Below are positions 25,107 through 36,062 of a DNA stretch of 64,000 nucleotides, one piece after another; the stretch's first letter is position 1, and every line of letters starts with the position of its first letter. The position numbers and the translations under genes were made by a program. The DNA is from Punctularia strigosozonata HHB-11173 SS5 (taxonomy: Eukaryota > Basidiomycota > Agaricomycetes > Corticiales > Punctulariaceae). Below the pieces are notes generated by a model. It was not told the DNA's origin and did no database searches. It saw nothing but the letters and a program-made list of their open reading frames with translations. The stretch lies in contig NW_006767433.1 of assembly GCF_000264995.1 (NCBI RefSeq), positions 675,655 to 739,654 on the forward strand, read 5' to 3'.

Positions 25107-26482
25107 ATGATGTCCTTCATCGACACCATCCTGACCTTCGTGGTCCTGTTCTTCCGCACCATCTTCTGCCTCGGCCCCCGCGCCGACGCCGACGAGGAGG
25201 CCCGCATCGGCATGGTCGCCGACGAATCCTTCTGCTGCCGCGGCGGCCGCATCGAACACCCCCAGATCGTCCAAACCCCTTTTATCATCATCGAGGAGTG
25301 CCCTTCCGAAAGGGGCCAGAAAGTCAACAACAGGAAGCCCTTGCAGGCTTACCTCAAAGTCTATCCTGGTCAGGTACGCGCCTTGGGACCCCTGTCTGCG
25401 TCGATCGACATCTCACCTTATATTTAGAAGGAAAGGATCGAGGTCTTCAGGCCGAGTCAGAATCCGGGGGAGATGAAGAACGCCCCCGTCGTCTCCAAGG
25501 AACAAACTGCGCAGCAAGCCGTCGCATCTGAAGTGAGTTTGATACCGATTACTATCACGTATACACAGTAACTGACCACCGCGATTTTAGATTCAACGCA
25601 CCATCACGCGCCTGGAGTCCGGCGGGGAGTCCCAGTCGGCCCCTATTTCGTACTTCGAGGCGAACACCATCGAGAACAAGGAAGAAGTCGTTTTAGGCGC
25701 CAAAGCCCTTCTCTTTGACGTGAGTCCAGCGCATTTTCCCGGCATGGTTTTAAACTGACAGTTGTCGTCAATCAGATCGTGCGCACGCTTGAGCGCGTGG
25801 AGGCAAAGGAGAAAAAGTCCGAATCGGTTCCCGTGCCTCCCATGGAGGAGAAGATCCTCGAGAACGTTGAAAAGGAACTTCCCTCGTCGACCCTCGCCGA
25901 CATCGCTACCGAAATCATCGAGTCTGCCCAGCAAGAAGCTTCGAGTGAGACCGAGGGCGCCTTCGCAGCTATGAGTGCTTCTATCAGCATGTTCGACCTC
26001 TCCGCCCTCTTCAAGGACGAGGCTACCCCCTTGGAGTCCGTCTCCCCCCACGCCGCGGGCCTCCCCCTCCAAGACATCCTCAACACCGAGGAGAACGCCA
26101 GCCTCGTTGCGGCGGCCACGGCGAGTACCTCTAAAGCTGGTGGTGCCGCCGCCGCGGATTCCGAGTGAGTTTGCATGCTCTTTGCCTCCTCTCGTACAAC
26201 GATCCTGACGATGCATCGCTCAGATCCGCCCCGAAGCTTCAAGGCCGCGTCTCCCGCGCCCGCTCGGGCTCCTTCATACTCCGCGACGGAGTCATGCACG
26301 GCACCCCTCTCCGCGCCGCCGACCCCGCGCACCACGTCGCCCACTTCACCCCCGCCGCCATCCCCGTTTGGCAGCCCCCGCGCCCCAACAAACTCACCGT
26401 CCCGGCGTGGGATTACCAGATTCGCATGGCCGAAGACGCCCAGATAATGGCCGCCGCCAGGGCCGCCGCCGAGAACAACTAG
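25107..26482 (+). CDS. Uncharacterised protein with hydrophobic FID-module N-terminus (paralog A)
   Basis: Five-exon gene. Starts MMSFIDTILTFVVLFFRTIF (ATG 25107 or 25110): a roughly 20-residue hydrophobic helix followed by Cys and an acidic stretch, ADADEEARIGMVADES. It continues through exons from 25428 (KERIEVFRPSQNPGE), from about 25591 (IQRTITRLESGGESQSAP) and from about 25776 (IVRTLERVEAKEKKSESVP), to an Ala/Ser-rich region and the C-terminal PNKLTVPAWDYQIRMAEDAQ, ending TAG 26480-26482. Introns are short GT-AG, for example 25373-25427. The N-terminus could be a signal peptide or a signal anchor; no other domain is recognised. The first about 36 residues and the 5' leader match the gene at 35265, so the two are paralogs. 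No function can be assigned. Confidence 0.65.
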
Positions 26483-26625
26483 GACGCTCCGCGCCCGACG
26501 AACATCGTACAGCCTGCCAAGGACTCGAGGGCCTCACATTGCCCGCACGCCACAGTTTTCGCCCCATCATATGCCATATGCCCCTCATCAACAATTTGAC
26601 CACATCTTTCACATCTTTGCCGCCT

Positions 26626-26735
26626 CAGAATCGGAACAAGAATCGAAATCGGATACGGAAATGGACTCGGATATCTGGACATCGGAATCGGCATTGGATA
26701 CGGATACGGAACCGATAAAGTCTCGGATATTGTAT
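26626..26735 (+). repeat. Imperfect hexamer-like simple repeat (ATCGGA/ATACGG)
   Basis: About 110 bp of degenerate atcgga, atacgg and gaatcg units (cggatacggaaatggactcg near 26650, ggatacggatacggaaccga near 26697). It lies in the 3' flank of the gene ending at 26482 and is probably a decaying minisatellite. An open frame through it is not convincing. Confidence 0.6.
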
Positions 26736-27035
26736 AGTTTCATCACCGGGGTGCGCCTCAGACCCTCAGACCCTGTAATCTCCCGCCTCGTCTCTCCCTC
26801 TCTCGACATCTTCTGTATCGATCATCATCATCATACTGTACCGTAATCAATTACAAAAACGAACATCAAACATCTTTCCCCTTGAAGATCGCGAGGTCTG
26901 CAGCTGGGCGTCCGCAATGAGCTGGCTTATGCTCATGGAGCGATCGCGTACGACATCCGCTGATATCAGAGCCGTTATCATAAGTACCGACGTCCTGACA
27001 TTACTGTAGCCCAGGCCGAACCAAACCCGTCAATC

Positions 27036-27685
27036 TTAATTCTGAGCATACGACTCCACCGCGGCTTCCAGTCCGTCAGAGGACAATGCAAGACTTTCCG
27101 TGCGTTCGCCCATAATCTGCCAGCGATCGCTTTGTCAGGCACATAACCCGAAAACTGAAGAAAAAACCCCACCCGGAGGGAACCACTCACGCGGTCCGTC
27201 TCGATGCGCATAACCTCCACAAACGCCTCAACGACCCTATTCTCGGGATCGGCGGACGGCAACGCGCCTCGCACGAAGTAGGACGACGCGGAGGCGCCCA
27301 TCGCGTCCCGCAACGTGATCAAGCTCGAGGAGGCCGGCACGGGCGGTGTGACCGGCCCGAACACGGCGCTGTTGGGCGTCGTCGAACCGGGCGTGGGCGA
27401 CGCGCGGCTGGTGAACGCGAGGACGTTCATGATCCGCCGCCAGTGGCCGGCGCTGCCCGGGGTCAGAGGCGTGGGCGGGAAGGCGGCGTCGAGCGGAGAG
27501 AGGAGAGAGGGCTCGGGCGGGGTGCCGTCGACGGGGCCTACCGAAAGCGTGGACGACGTCGATACGTAGCGGGAACGATCCGAGGCTCTGCAGCGCATGG
27601 ACGGCGGCGCGTCCGTGGACGATCGAGACAGCTTGAGAGGCGCTGGCCGAGGGGCGCGGATCTTCCTCTGCTCGCCGTTATGCAT
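27036..27685 (-). CDS. Small Ser/Pro-rich protein with conserved helical C-terminus, unknown function
   Basis: Two-exon gene of about 190 residues. Starts MHNGEQRKIRAPRPAPLKLS at 27685. A Ser/Pro/Thr-rich middle (SLLSPLDAAFPPTPLTPGSA) precedes a compact C-terminal region, HWRRIMNVLAFTSRASPTPG and then LITLRDAMGASASSYFVRGA and RVVEAFVEVMRIETDR. A 74-nt GT-AG intron (27117-27190) joins this to IMGERTESLALSSDGLEAAV and ESYAQN, stop 27036-27038. Reading through the intron instead gives an unlikely basic tail, so the spliced form is preferred. I do not recognise the family. The proline-rich phosphorylatable region and short helical end suggest a regulatory or scaffold-type protein, but that is inference only. 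Confidence 0.55.
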
Positions 27686-27992
27686 GGTCTGTTGGGTAGG
27701 ACGTATAGTCTGGTGGGGATGGTCTGCGCAGGGCTTGAACCTTGACGGTCCGCGAGTCCATCTTTCGGCGTCGGTCCTTGATGTACACCTGTCAAGTTGC
27801 TTGTCAGGATAGTGGCGGTGAAAACTTCCATGATCAACCAAGTTGCCGTGAAATGGTAGTATTTTTTGACATGACACATTGTACACAGGAGAAGCCGGGG
27901 AAGGCGACCAGCGCGAGCGGAGCATCGATCTCGCAAAATACCAGACGTTCGAGCAAGTTCCGGACAGAGAACAGATATGAGGGTTCCATGGG

Positions 27993-28961
27993 TTATATAT
28001 TCGATATGCAAGAAGATCTGCTTGTGAAACCATCCTGCACACGATCGGTCAGTTTCAGCGAAGTGCGGTCGAAGCCGCGGTACTGACGCGTCCAACAAAG
28101 GCTTTCAAAGATGTTTCGAGGCATCGCCGACCACTTTCTTGTTTCGATATGTGTTGCGACCGATTCCAGCGAACCACGCAAGTCTGTATTCACAGGCGGG
28201 GTGAGCTCCGTGAACGCGTCCCGGACGACATGCATCACGGACCTCGATCCCAACAAAAATATGACGAAGGTGATGTTGCCGTGCGTCATGGGGTTCCAAG
28301 CAAGGATATTCCATTTCAGGTCAGACGGCAGGGCGACGAACGTAGCCACGATGCTGCGGTCCATTCAGTACGTCCAATGCATCCTGGAATGGGCACATAA
28401 GGGTATCGGCTTACTGCGTGAACTTGGTTATGATGAGAACTTTGAATGAGGGACGATCTCGGCGCTCACATCAGCTATGGCCATGGCGGCAAAGCTTGCT
28501 CCCAGGATCCGTTCCTGAGCGGCCGGGTCTCGAGGTAGAGCATCGCGCACAGCACGGAACACGAAGGAAGAGAGTAATCCAAGCAAGAGATAGCCTAGAG
28601 CAGCAAATCGTTTCAGCATCTATCCGGACGATTCATATACGGGGACGTGGCCCATGGCGAGCCGGACCGATGGGATATAATCGTGCTCGTCCGCAGAATA
28701 CGGAGGTCACGGTATGCCGTGTCATCACCGATAGGATTTGCACGTACAATTCCCAAGTTGCCATATCGCCATCGTAGAACGTTGATCCAGAAATCCAGCC
28801 GGAGGCGTCTCCGTGCCCGCAGGCGACGGTATGAGTTCGTGGTGGAACCACGTAGCGCCTGGGAAGTACCAAGCCATGAACGCTGGTAGTATAGTAGACG
28901 CCGGCTCGACGTGGAGGAACAAGGTGTTGTAAAAGCCAGGTAATGCAAGAAATTCAGGCAT
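27993..28961 (-). CDS. DUF7704-type multi-pass membrane protein
   Basis: Fungal membrane protein of unknown function. Starts MPEFLALPGFYNTLFLHVEP at 28961. The first exon contains a hydrophobic helix (PASTILPAFMAWYFPGATWF), ending near FLDQRSTMAIWQLGNC. A second exon carries another helix (LKRFAALGYLLLGLLSSFVF then RAVRDALPRDP). The last exon has LPSDLKWNILAWNPMTHGN and a third helix, ITFVIFLLGSRSVMHVVRDA. This order (EP near the start, several helices, a WN.MT.GN segment before the last helix) fits the DUF7704 family. The junction between exons 2 and 3 (about 28370-28475) does not join in frame with obvious GT-AG sites, so either a splice site was missed or the gene has a frame change. The stop at 27993 is that of the open frame; the true end is uncertain. 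Confidence 0.5.
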
Positions 28962-29139
28962 AGTTGCGAGTGGGGTCCAAGCTACAATCGTGGTGGTCGG
29001 ATGTGAGAGCACGTCTTGTGCCACGATCCCACCGCGACGCGTCGTGCTAATTATAGCTCTTGCCCCGCTACAACAGGAGCGCGCTGAATGTAATCATCCC
29101 CCAGTACAAGCACGATACAAGCCCTACCATTGAATTTAC
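28962..29139. promoter_or_regulatory. Short divergent promoter: DUF7704 gene and CofD-like gene
   Basis: Only 178 bp separate the two divergent start codons (28961 minus, 29140 plus), so the upstream signals must overlap. No specific motif is assigned. Confidence 0.4.
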
Positions 29140-31164
29140 ATGTCATCGACACTGGCGCCAGCTCGTCAGGTTGGGCTGGACAGCCCCGGGTCTTCCATCT
29201 TCGACTTGCCCTCCACTGCGAACCCCCGCCCCTCCAGCTCGCGTGCGCAAGGCGTGAATACCGAAATCCCCGATTCCGATGATATATCGGAGCCGAGCTT
29301 CCTCGTCGTGTCGGGCGGGACTGGCTGCAACGCGATATGCTCTGCGTTTGGACAGAATGCCTGCTACGTCCTCCCCGTTTCTGACGACGGAGGCTCTTCG
29401 AGCGAGATCATTCGTGTCATAGGCGGTCCTTCGATCGGTGCGTGAGGTGTTCGCTGTGCGTTTTCCGTGACATCTAATCAACCGACTTCGCTCACGTAGG
29501 CGACATCCGGTCTCGGCTGGTCAGGTTGATTCCACCTGCCCCACCTGGATCGTCGCTGGACGCAATTAGGGGCTTACTCGAACACAGGCTCTCCGCCGAC
29601 GAGCATGAAGCAAGGCAGAGGTGGAGAGAAATCGTAGAAGGGCACAGCGACCTGTGGTCTGGAATTCCTAACGACCGTAAGGAAACAATAAGAGGTAAGG
29701 GTGCTACTCTCCGACGCTATCAAGCATGACATCGGAGCTGTTGGCAGGCTTCCTCGTGTATTTCGAATCAGAGCTACTTCGGCGAGCACACAAAAGCTTC
29801 TCATTCCTGAATGGAAGGTCCGTCATGGGCGTTCAGAGGTAGTTCAGATGCTGAGACCGCTGACGTTCTTGCTCTTCTTATGTAGCGTTGGCAACTTCTT
29901 CATCGCGGCGACTACTTCCTTCTTCAGGTCTCTCCCTTCAGCCATCTTTCTCTTCTCGAGCATCACCCAGAGTCAGGCGAGCCTCATGTTTTTTTATTGG
30001 TGTTGGTTGCTGAACTGTGTACTTTCAAGGCCAATATTCTGCCCGTGATAGTGACTAATCACACAGTGACTATAGCCGCTGAGCTCGTACGTCGCCATCG
30101 CATTGAGACTCGGCGGTCCTACTTCATGCTATACCCTAGGAAGATCAAACCCACCTGATTGGTCAGTGCGAAATATCGCACCCGGTTCGACGCCCTCCTT
30201 CCATCAACGTTACCAACACGGACGATACATCGGGAGATGACGACGCCAGCGACACGGACTCGGTGGCGAGCAAAGATACGGAAGACGGCATCTCCGCTCG
30301 CACCGGGTCAAGGGCGAACATCAACTTCCAGCAAAGCTCTAAGGAAGAGTACATCCCGCTCAGTGCTCGGATAAGCCGTGAGCAATGAGCCCCGTATCAC
30401 GACCAAGCATATCATGACATGGCACCTAGGGATCTACTACATTAACGCCTACGGGCAGGAGATCCATCCATCGCCCAACCCGGACTTTCTTTCAGTCATC
30501 CGGTCCAGGGACGTTCTCGTCTACTCCTGCGGGTCACTATGGACGAGGTAAGAGTCATCATCTGATATCACGGTCTCGGTCGCTGTGCCAACGCTCCCTT
30601 CCAGTATCATGCCCTGCCTCGCGCTTCGCGGCGTGGGGGAAGCCATCGCCAAATCCCAGTCTCTCAAAGCCAAGGTTCTGCTGCGTCGGTCACGAGCCTC
30701 TACGTGAACGTGAGCTGCTTCCTGATCGCCGGCCCACAGTGAACGCTCAGAACGACCGCGAGACCGAGGATTACTCCGCAGCGGATTATATCGAGTACGC
30801 CGCCTGAATACGCGGTAGCACCTCTGACCATCGATATCTTGCCTACAGCGCGATCGTCACGACGCTCTGCGCGCGGTACCGCCCGCGCAACGACGGCAAG
30901 TCGGGCGCCACCTCCCAATTCGCGGCCATGGCGGACTACCCTACGTCCGCGTTCGTCACCCATCTTGTATATCTCGAAGAATCTAGCGTTCAAGTGGACG
31001 TGGATACGGTCACGGTAAGGCAAACGTTACATCTGTCTTGGTACGGTCGGTGATACTGCGCACAGATGATGGGCGTGAAGTGCGTCGCGGTGAGCGGCAA
31101 TAATGGAAAGTTTGACGCCGCTTCGACTCGGGAGGGATTGGATCGTATTCTAGCCGAGTGCTAA
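29140..31164 (+). CDS. CofD/UPF0052 family protein (YvcK/YNL011C-like)
   Basis: Homolog of the bacterial YvcK/CofD nucleotide-binding fold and of yeast YNL011C; the fungal function is unknown. After a short disordered start it has the signature FLVVSGGTGCNAICSAFG, then YVLPVSDDGGSSSEIIRVIG and, across an intron, GDIRSRLVRLIPPAPPG. Downstream exons give GFLVYFESELLRRAHKSFSF, VGNFFIAATTSFFRSLPSAI, ANILPVIVTNHTVTIAAEL, an Asp/Ser-rich insert (TNTDDTSGDDDASDTDS), IYYINAYGQEIHPSPNPDFL, DVLVYSCGSLWTSIMPCLAL and YPTSAFVTHLVYLEESSVQV, ending GLDRILAEC at TAA 31162-31164. One intron (29977-30029) begins GC rather than GT; only this choice keeps the frame. The glycine-rich phosphate-binding loop and SDDGGSS motif are intact, so the gene looks functional. 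Confidence 0.85.
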
Positions 31165-31347
31165 TCGCCGGACACGATCTACGTAGGACTGTCCAGGACA
31201 CGAAGCCAAGGAATAACATACATCGCTCATAGATAAACACAATGGACTATATTAGATGTACTGTATATCAGCTAAATGGGGAATTCACGCTTTCATGAAC
31301 TGTGCAGACGTGGACATGAGCGATTTTGTCCACTACGGTGGGAGAAC

Positions 31348-34300
31348 CTAAACCCTCACATTCGTTGCCTCCTTTTCAGATACCGACGATCGCCCGCCAT
31401 GCTGTTTCGCCTCCTTGTCGCTGATTAAGCTGAGTTCTCGACCTTCCTCTGCCACGCTACTCCAGAACTCGCGGTTTCCTGGCGACTGCGATATGCACTG
31501 GTCCTTGAGATTCCTAAGGAACCTGAACGGAACCATCAGTCATGTCATTTAGAAGTTCAATGCATGAAAGGGAGACGCACTGGTTCCATGCGTCGATTTC
31601 ATCCTCCTGGAAAGCACCATAAGGTTAGTAAACATCTTCCTCGAGTACACCAAGAGATATATCAGGTGACGCACCTTCAAACACGTATCCCTCATAGCGC
31701 GCATGCAATCCACCATCTCCATCCGCCTCCTGCCCGAGAACGGCCGCATCACGATCTCCATAATCACCGCCGCGAGATCCTCGACAGCCTTCGTCACCAC
31801 GTCCCCGCGCGCAATATTCTTCTTGAAGTCCTCCAGCGGGTACGTCATGCCGACGATGCGACCCGGCTCGAGCCCAGGGTCGACGTCCGCTTGCGACTCC
31901 GCGCCGGGGTCGACGTCCATCCGCGCCCCGTCTTCCGCGGGCGGCGTAGGAGGCGGGCGTCCATGCGCCGCGTTCCGCTTCGACACGGGTTTCCCGACCT
32001 TCGACTCCGTCTGCGGCTTCGCCGCGTCCAGCAGGAGCGCCTCCTCTTCCGACTCGGACTCCGTCTCGCTGTCCGCCGCCTTGCGCTTCGGCCGCCGCTG
32101 CGACCGCTCCCGCTCCGTTTCCGCGAGTTCCTGCGTCTGCTGAACCTGCGACTGCGACTGCGTGCGCCCGTTCGGGCCCGCGAACTTGTCAAGGAGGAGC
32201 ACGTCCTCGTCCTCATCCCGCGCGCGTCGGTGTCCATCTTGCCGGCCCTTCGCAACCCTCTTCGGAACTGCGCGGTTAAATCTCGTCAGCAATTACGCTT
32301 CCTCCCTCGACAGAGCAGCAGGCTATTGATGACGCTGAAGCTCACCCTCGCGAACTTTGAAGGCGGCCTTGGCGTGCTCGATCGCCGGCGCGGCGCGCTT
32401 GAGCACCTTCTTCGGCGGCTCGAAATACTTCAACAACTCAGGATGGGGCGGCGGAAGCGGATTGGAATTCAGGTCTTGCGCGACAGCGGAGTGGAAGAGC
32501 GCTTGCTTCGTGCGGTGGATCGCGGGGTTATACGATAGGCGGGTGTCGTACCATGGATAGCGATTACTGTGTCGTATACGGCAGTGTGGGAGAGGGCAGC
32601 AGAAATGATCAGTTTGAAGTTGAGGACGTGTCATCAAAGAAAAGCATACCCTTCTTCATCTTTCTCGCCCGCTTCCATCAGGTCCATGGCATCGACGAAG
32701 GCATCCATCGCGTCCTGCTGCTCGGGCGTCGGGAGATACGCGTGCTCCTCCACCACCTCGCCGTTCTTGTTGATCAGCGTATCAAGTGAGGCGAACGTAT
32801 ACTTCCGCACGTCATCCGCAAAAGGCATCTACGAGAGCCATATAAATTCCTTCTCTGTATCCCTTAACTGACAATAAAAGACGCGAACTCACCTGGACCC
32901 AGAGCAGACAATCGATCTTTTCAAACACGCTCGGTGCGAGCACACCCATCTTGGGGTCCATGCCGTCGCGACTCACCCAGCGAGCGATCGCCATGACGCC
33001 CTTCTCTTCCATCGCCTGAGCGATGCTCGAGAGTGCGATCTGCTGAGCGGGAACGGCCGGGTCCGCCCAGACATAGTACACCTCGCCCATCGCGAGTTCG
33101 CGTCGAAACTAGATCGCATTGTTTAACATCACACATTAGTCACAGGAGCGACAACGCACGTTCTTGGCCTTGAAGAAGCCGCAGATGTCGATTCCCTTCC
33201 GTGTCTCCAGCCTGGGGAACGCGCCTTCGGGGCATGGCACGTACGTCGCGCCGTACTTGAACCCGCGCACGAGGTCCTCCTTCTCCACCTTCGCACCGTC
33301 CCCGTTCTCGCCGTCCTTCGCACTCTCGTCGTCGGTGTGGTCCCCACCGTCCTCGCCGTCCTCATCCTTCTGATTCCCGACGTAGTACTCCGTGCGCGCC
33401 GCGAGCTGTGTCCACGCCACCTTCTCGCCCACTTCTTCCCCGCCGTCCCGATCTCCATCCTCGTCTACATCCATCCCATCGCGCCGTTTACGCACGGGGG
33501 CGAACCGCTTCCAGCCCTTCGGCCGCGCGAGCGCCGTGCACTTGCTCGTGCGCACCACCAGCTCGAGCGCTTCCTCCGGACGCGCGTCAACGTCTCCCAG
33601 GCGCAGCATCGTGCTCGTCAATGCCGACTTGGTTTCCTTGATGTCCGGTCGAGTGATCTCGCGCAGCGCGAGGGCGCAGGTACCGACGATGCCGTGCTCG
33701 AGCTCGGCGACGAAAGAGCGGTAGAACTGCTCGTTGGCGGCCTTGGTGCGTGACTTTCCTTCCTCGTGGAAGGGCAGGTCATCGTCGTCGAAGTCAATAC
33801 CACTATTTCTCAAATTTAAGCGTCTTGCCTGTACTCAGAAAAGGAAGGCCGGGATAGAGGATTGTGTGGCGTTTGTGGGAGACGTACACGATGGTGAGGC
33901 TGACGCCGATGTCGTTCATCTTTCGCACCGTGGCCTCCCAGTCCTCAATCTCCATAGGGCTCTCGCCATCGGTGAGCAGGACAATTTTACGCGTCCAGGT
34001 TTTCTTCTTCCCGAGGTACTGCGCCTGCGCCTCGAGGCCCACTATGAGGGCGTCGATAGGATCCCCGGAGACCTCGCTTGGTTGTAGTTTAGACAGTTTA
34101 GCGAGCGTTCCTGCATTCGGTTGTGAAATGGGGATATACTCCGAAACGTGCTCGTATCCGCTCTTCATCTGGTCGTGCACCAGGTTGTGCGTTTCTTCGG
34201 TACCGAAGAGGATGACGCCGCATTGCTCGGTCTTGCGGCCGTGGAATATCATCTCTTGAATCTTGAGTTTGACAAACTGCAGTCCCCACTCGAGGTTGGT

Positions 34301-34484
34301 AACCTCCGTCGTGCGGCGCTCGCCCTTGGGCCCGGGTGGAAGCTCGACCTCGCGAAGCTTGCCCATGGACGGCGAGATGTCCACGAGGAACATCGTGACT
34401 GTGTACTGTTCATTATGCGCGCATTCAGAGCCATTCCTTCGTATCACGGTGAGTTGTGCGCACCCCAGCCCTTTCGGCAGGCAT
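31348..34484 (-). CDS. ku80: Ku80, subunit of the Ku70/Ku80 DNA-end-binding complex
   Basis: Ku80 (XRCC5/Yku80) binds broken DNA ends with Ku70, starting non-homologous end joining and protecting telomeres; nuclear. The start is a tiny exon, MPAERAG at 34484, joined across an intron to YTVTMFLVDISPSMGKLREV, the von Willebrand A-type domain (TRKIVLLTDGESPMEIEDWE and SLTIVYVSHK). Further exons give NSGIDFDDDDLPFHEEGKSR, the Ku core (ARTEYYVGNQ, VRGFKYGATYVPCPEGAFPR, MGEVYYVWADPAVPAQQIAL, IARWVSRDGMDPKMGVLAPS) and the arm (WYDTRLSYNPAIHRTKQALF). A long charged linker and a C-terminal helical domain follow (MTYPLEDFKKNIARGDVVTK to FWSSVAEEGRELSLISDKEA), stop 31348-31350. Acidic inserts (about 33280-33480) make it longer than yeast Yku80, estimated at over 800 residues. 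Confidence 0.9.
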
Positions 34485-35264
34485 CGTGGACGGAGGTGGT
34501 TAGGGGCAAAGTCGCGTCGGGAGTCAAATGGGGCGCGGCGACAACGGCTCCGACGCGCCACGGTCACGGGATGGCGGCGATGGCCGACTCGGCTACGGCC
34601 GACGAACTCGCCAAGTCGTGAACGACCATAACGATGAGCGGCGACGACGACGACAATTCCAAGATTGCAGTAACTATATGATGTCTATAATCTCTTTGGA
34701 ATATTTGACATGATAGCCAACCATCTCTGCTGGATCCTCCCTTACGGACGAACAGGCCAGTCTTCATGGGCTTACTGCGATGCTCATTTACAACGCCCAC
34801 CTGGGCTCCCCTCTATGAGCCCTCACCATTGAGCCGACTCCGGTACTCCTCCGCTCAGATGAAAAGGCTGGTAGCGATTTTCTACAGGACGACACACCTA
34901 TGTCCACTCAAGGCGTCGGGGAATGTCGCTTTAGTCTTTCAGCACTGGAGGAGATCGCATGCGAGACGGGACGACCTGCCCTTCACGCGTCCCGGCATGC
35001 GGAATAAATCAGCACCTGCCTTTTGTGGTCACCCCGAGCGCGGGACGGGCCGATCGTGCTCTTCTGGGCCCCCATCTACCTCCTATGCGGATTAACCTCC
35101 AGAGGATCACCCTCGATACGATGTTTTAAACCGGGCTAGGACGCGTCCAACTCTCTCCAGACGTTGCCTCCTACCATCGCGACCTCTAATCTCTCGACGC
35201 CCTCACGCTCGACTCACACTCGCTATAACCCACCTACCCACTGTCATTCACACATCACCACACG
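34485..35264. other. Divergent intergenic region between Ku80 and paralog B
   Basis: 780 bp without a supported gene. The segment about 35155-35264 (acgttgcctcctacc, then a C/T-rich leader) resembles the leader upstream of the gene at 25107 and is likely the 5' UTR/promoter of the gene at 35265. Confidence 0.45.
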
Positions 35265-36062
35265 ATGTTTACGTTCATCGACGCCATCCTGACCTTCCTG
35301 GCCCTTTTCCTCCGGACGCTACTCTGCCTTCCGATCTGCGCGGAGGCGGACGAAGAATCCCTGATCGGCACTTTTGTCGCCATCGACCTCCCGGCATACT
35401 TCCGGGTCTTCACCACCAACGGCACGAAAGACAACAGTGCCTACAGCGCACGGCGTTCCGCTCCTGCGGATAAGCTTACCGCGAAGTACCCTACCATGGT
35501 AGGCACGGGCCAGTCTTCTTTCCAGCATGGCAGCTCACCTAAGACGTCACGACGACCACAGGCCCAGCTCAAGCTGAACTTCGCCGATGCCTTCGAGCGC
35601 CCCTCCATGGATCAGTTCAAATACAACTTCGAGGACGTTTACGCCCACCCCTCCATGGCCGAGTTCAAACTCAACTTTGAAGACGCCTACTCTGCTTCTC
35701 GCCCAAGGCAGGGGGCCCACCCCACTCCTTCCCGCATGCCCATTGCTCCCGCGCCATTGCCCCACCTCAGGCTCGCCCTCATTCGCGTTGACTACGGCCT
35801 CACGCCCACACCTCCCCTTCACATTATGCGGAAGAAGACCAAGCGCCTCGCGCTGCAGAACATCTCCAACGTCTGTGCCGCGCCCGAGAAACGCGGTACG
35901 CCTCGCCGCTCGACGGATTGGGGGAAGGCGCCTCCTGCTCTCACTCCCGCTCCTGCCTTTACGACCTCGTGGCTGGATGAAGACGAGCTTCCCCGCTCTA
36001 TGAACGATTTCAACAACCTCCTCGCATCTCAACTTGCGTCGCTCAACTTCTCTATGGACTAG
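35265..36062 (+). CDS. Uncharacterised protein with hydrophobic FID-module N-terminus (paralog B)
   Basis: A single open frame of 265 residues with no intron needed. Starts MFTFIDAILTFLALFLRTLL, then CLPICAEADEESLIGTFVAI. This matches paralog A at 25107 position by position: FID.ILTF..LF.RT..CL then A.ADEE..IG. The middle has three consecutive roughly 16-residue repeats (LKLNFADAFERPSMDQ, FKYNFEDVYAHPSMAE, FKLNFEDAYSASR), and the C-terminus ends WLDEDELPRSMNDFNNLLAS QLASLNFSMD. The hydrophobic helix could be a signal peptide or membrane anchor with nearby cysteines. Beyond the N-terminus it shares no obvious sequence with paralog A, so the module may be an exchangeable targeting element. Function unknown. 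Confidence 0.65.
   Translation: MFTFIDAILTFLALFLRTLLCLPICAEADEESLIGTFVAIDLPAYFRVFTTNGTKDNSAYSARRSAPADKLTAKYPTMVGTGQSSFQHGSSPKTSRRPQAQLKLNFADAFERPSMDQFKYNFEDVYAHPSMAEFKLNFEDAYSASRPRQGAHPTPSRMPIAPAPLPHLRLALIRVDYGLTPTPPLHIMRKKTKRLALQNISNVCAAPEKRGTPRRSTDWGKAPPALTPAPAFTTSWLDEDELPRSMNDFNNLLASQLASLNFSMD
35568..35702 (+). repeat. Three coding 48-bp repeats (16-residue F-K-x-N-F-x-D-x units)
   Basis: In-frame repeats in the protein starting at 35265, from about residue 102. The consensus is [LF]K[LY]NF[AE]D[AV][FY]..PSM.[QE], with the third unit incomplete. They alternate aromatic, basic and acidic residues and could form short linear binding motifs. Confidence 0.75.

Noticed and set aside
26978-28042. 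354-codon minus-strand frame as a single long gene
   Set aside because: The region 27686-28042 reads as low-quality sequence overlapping the DUF7704 3' end, and the last part crosses a clear GT-AG intron. The smaller two-exon gene 27036-27685 fits better.
31564-32538. Plus-strand open frame of 324 codons opposite Ku80
   Set aside because: It is an antisense shadow of the charged Ku80 linker, with Arg/Leu-rich composition and no recognisable family.
22686-36062. Functional link between ERF4 palmitoyltransferase and the neighbouring Cys-bearing FID-module proteins
   Set aside because: ERF4 is a general housekeeping subunit. Proximity alone, in a genome without operons, is not evidence of a shared pathway.
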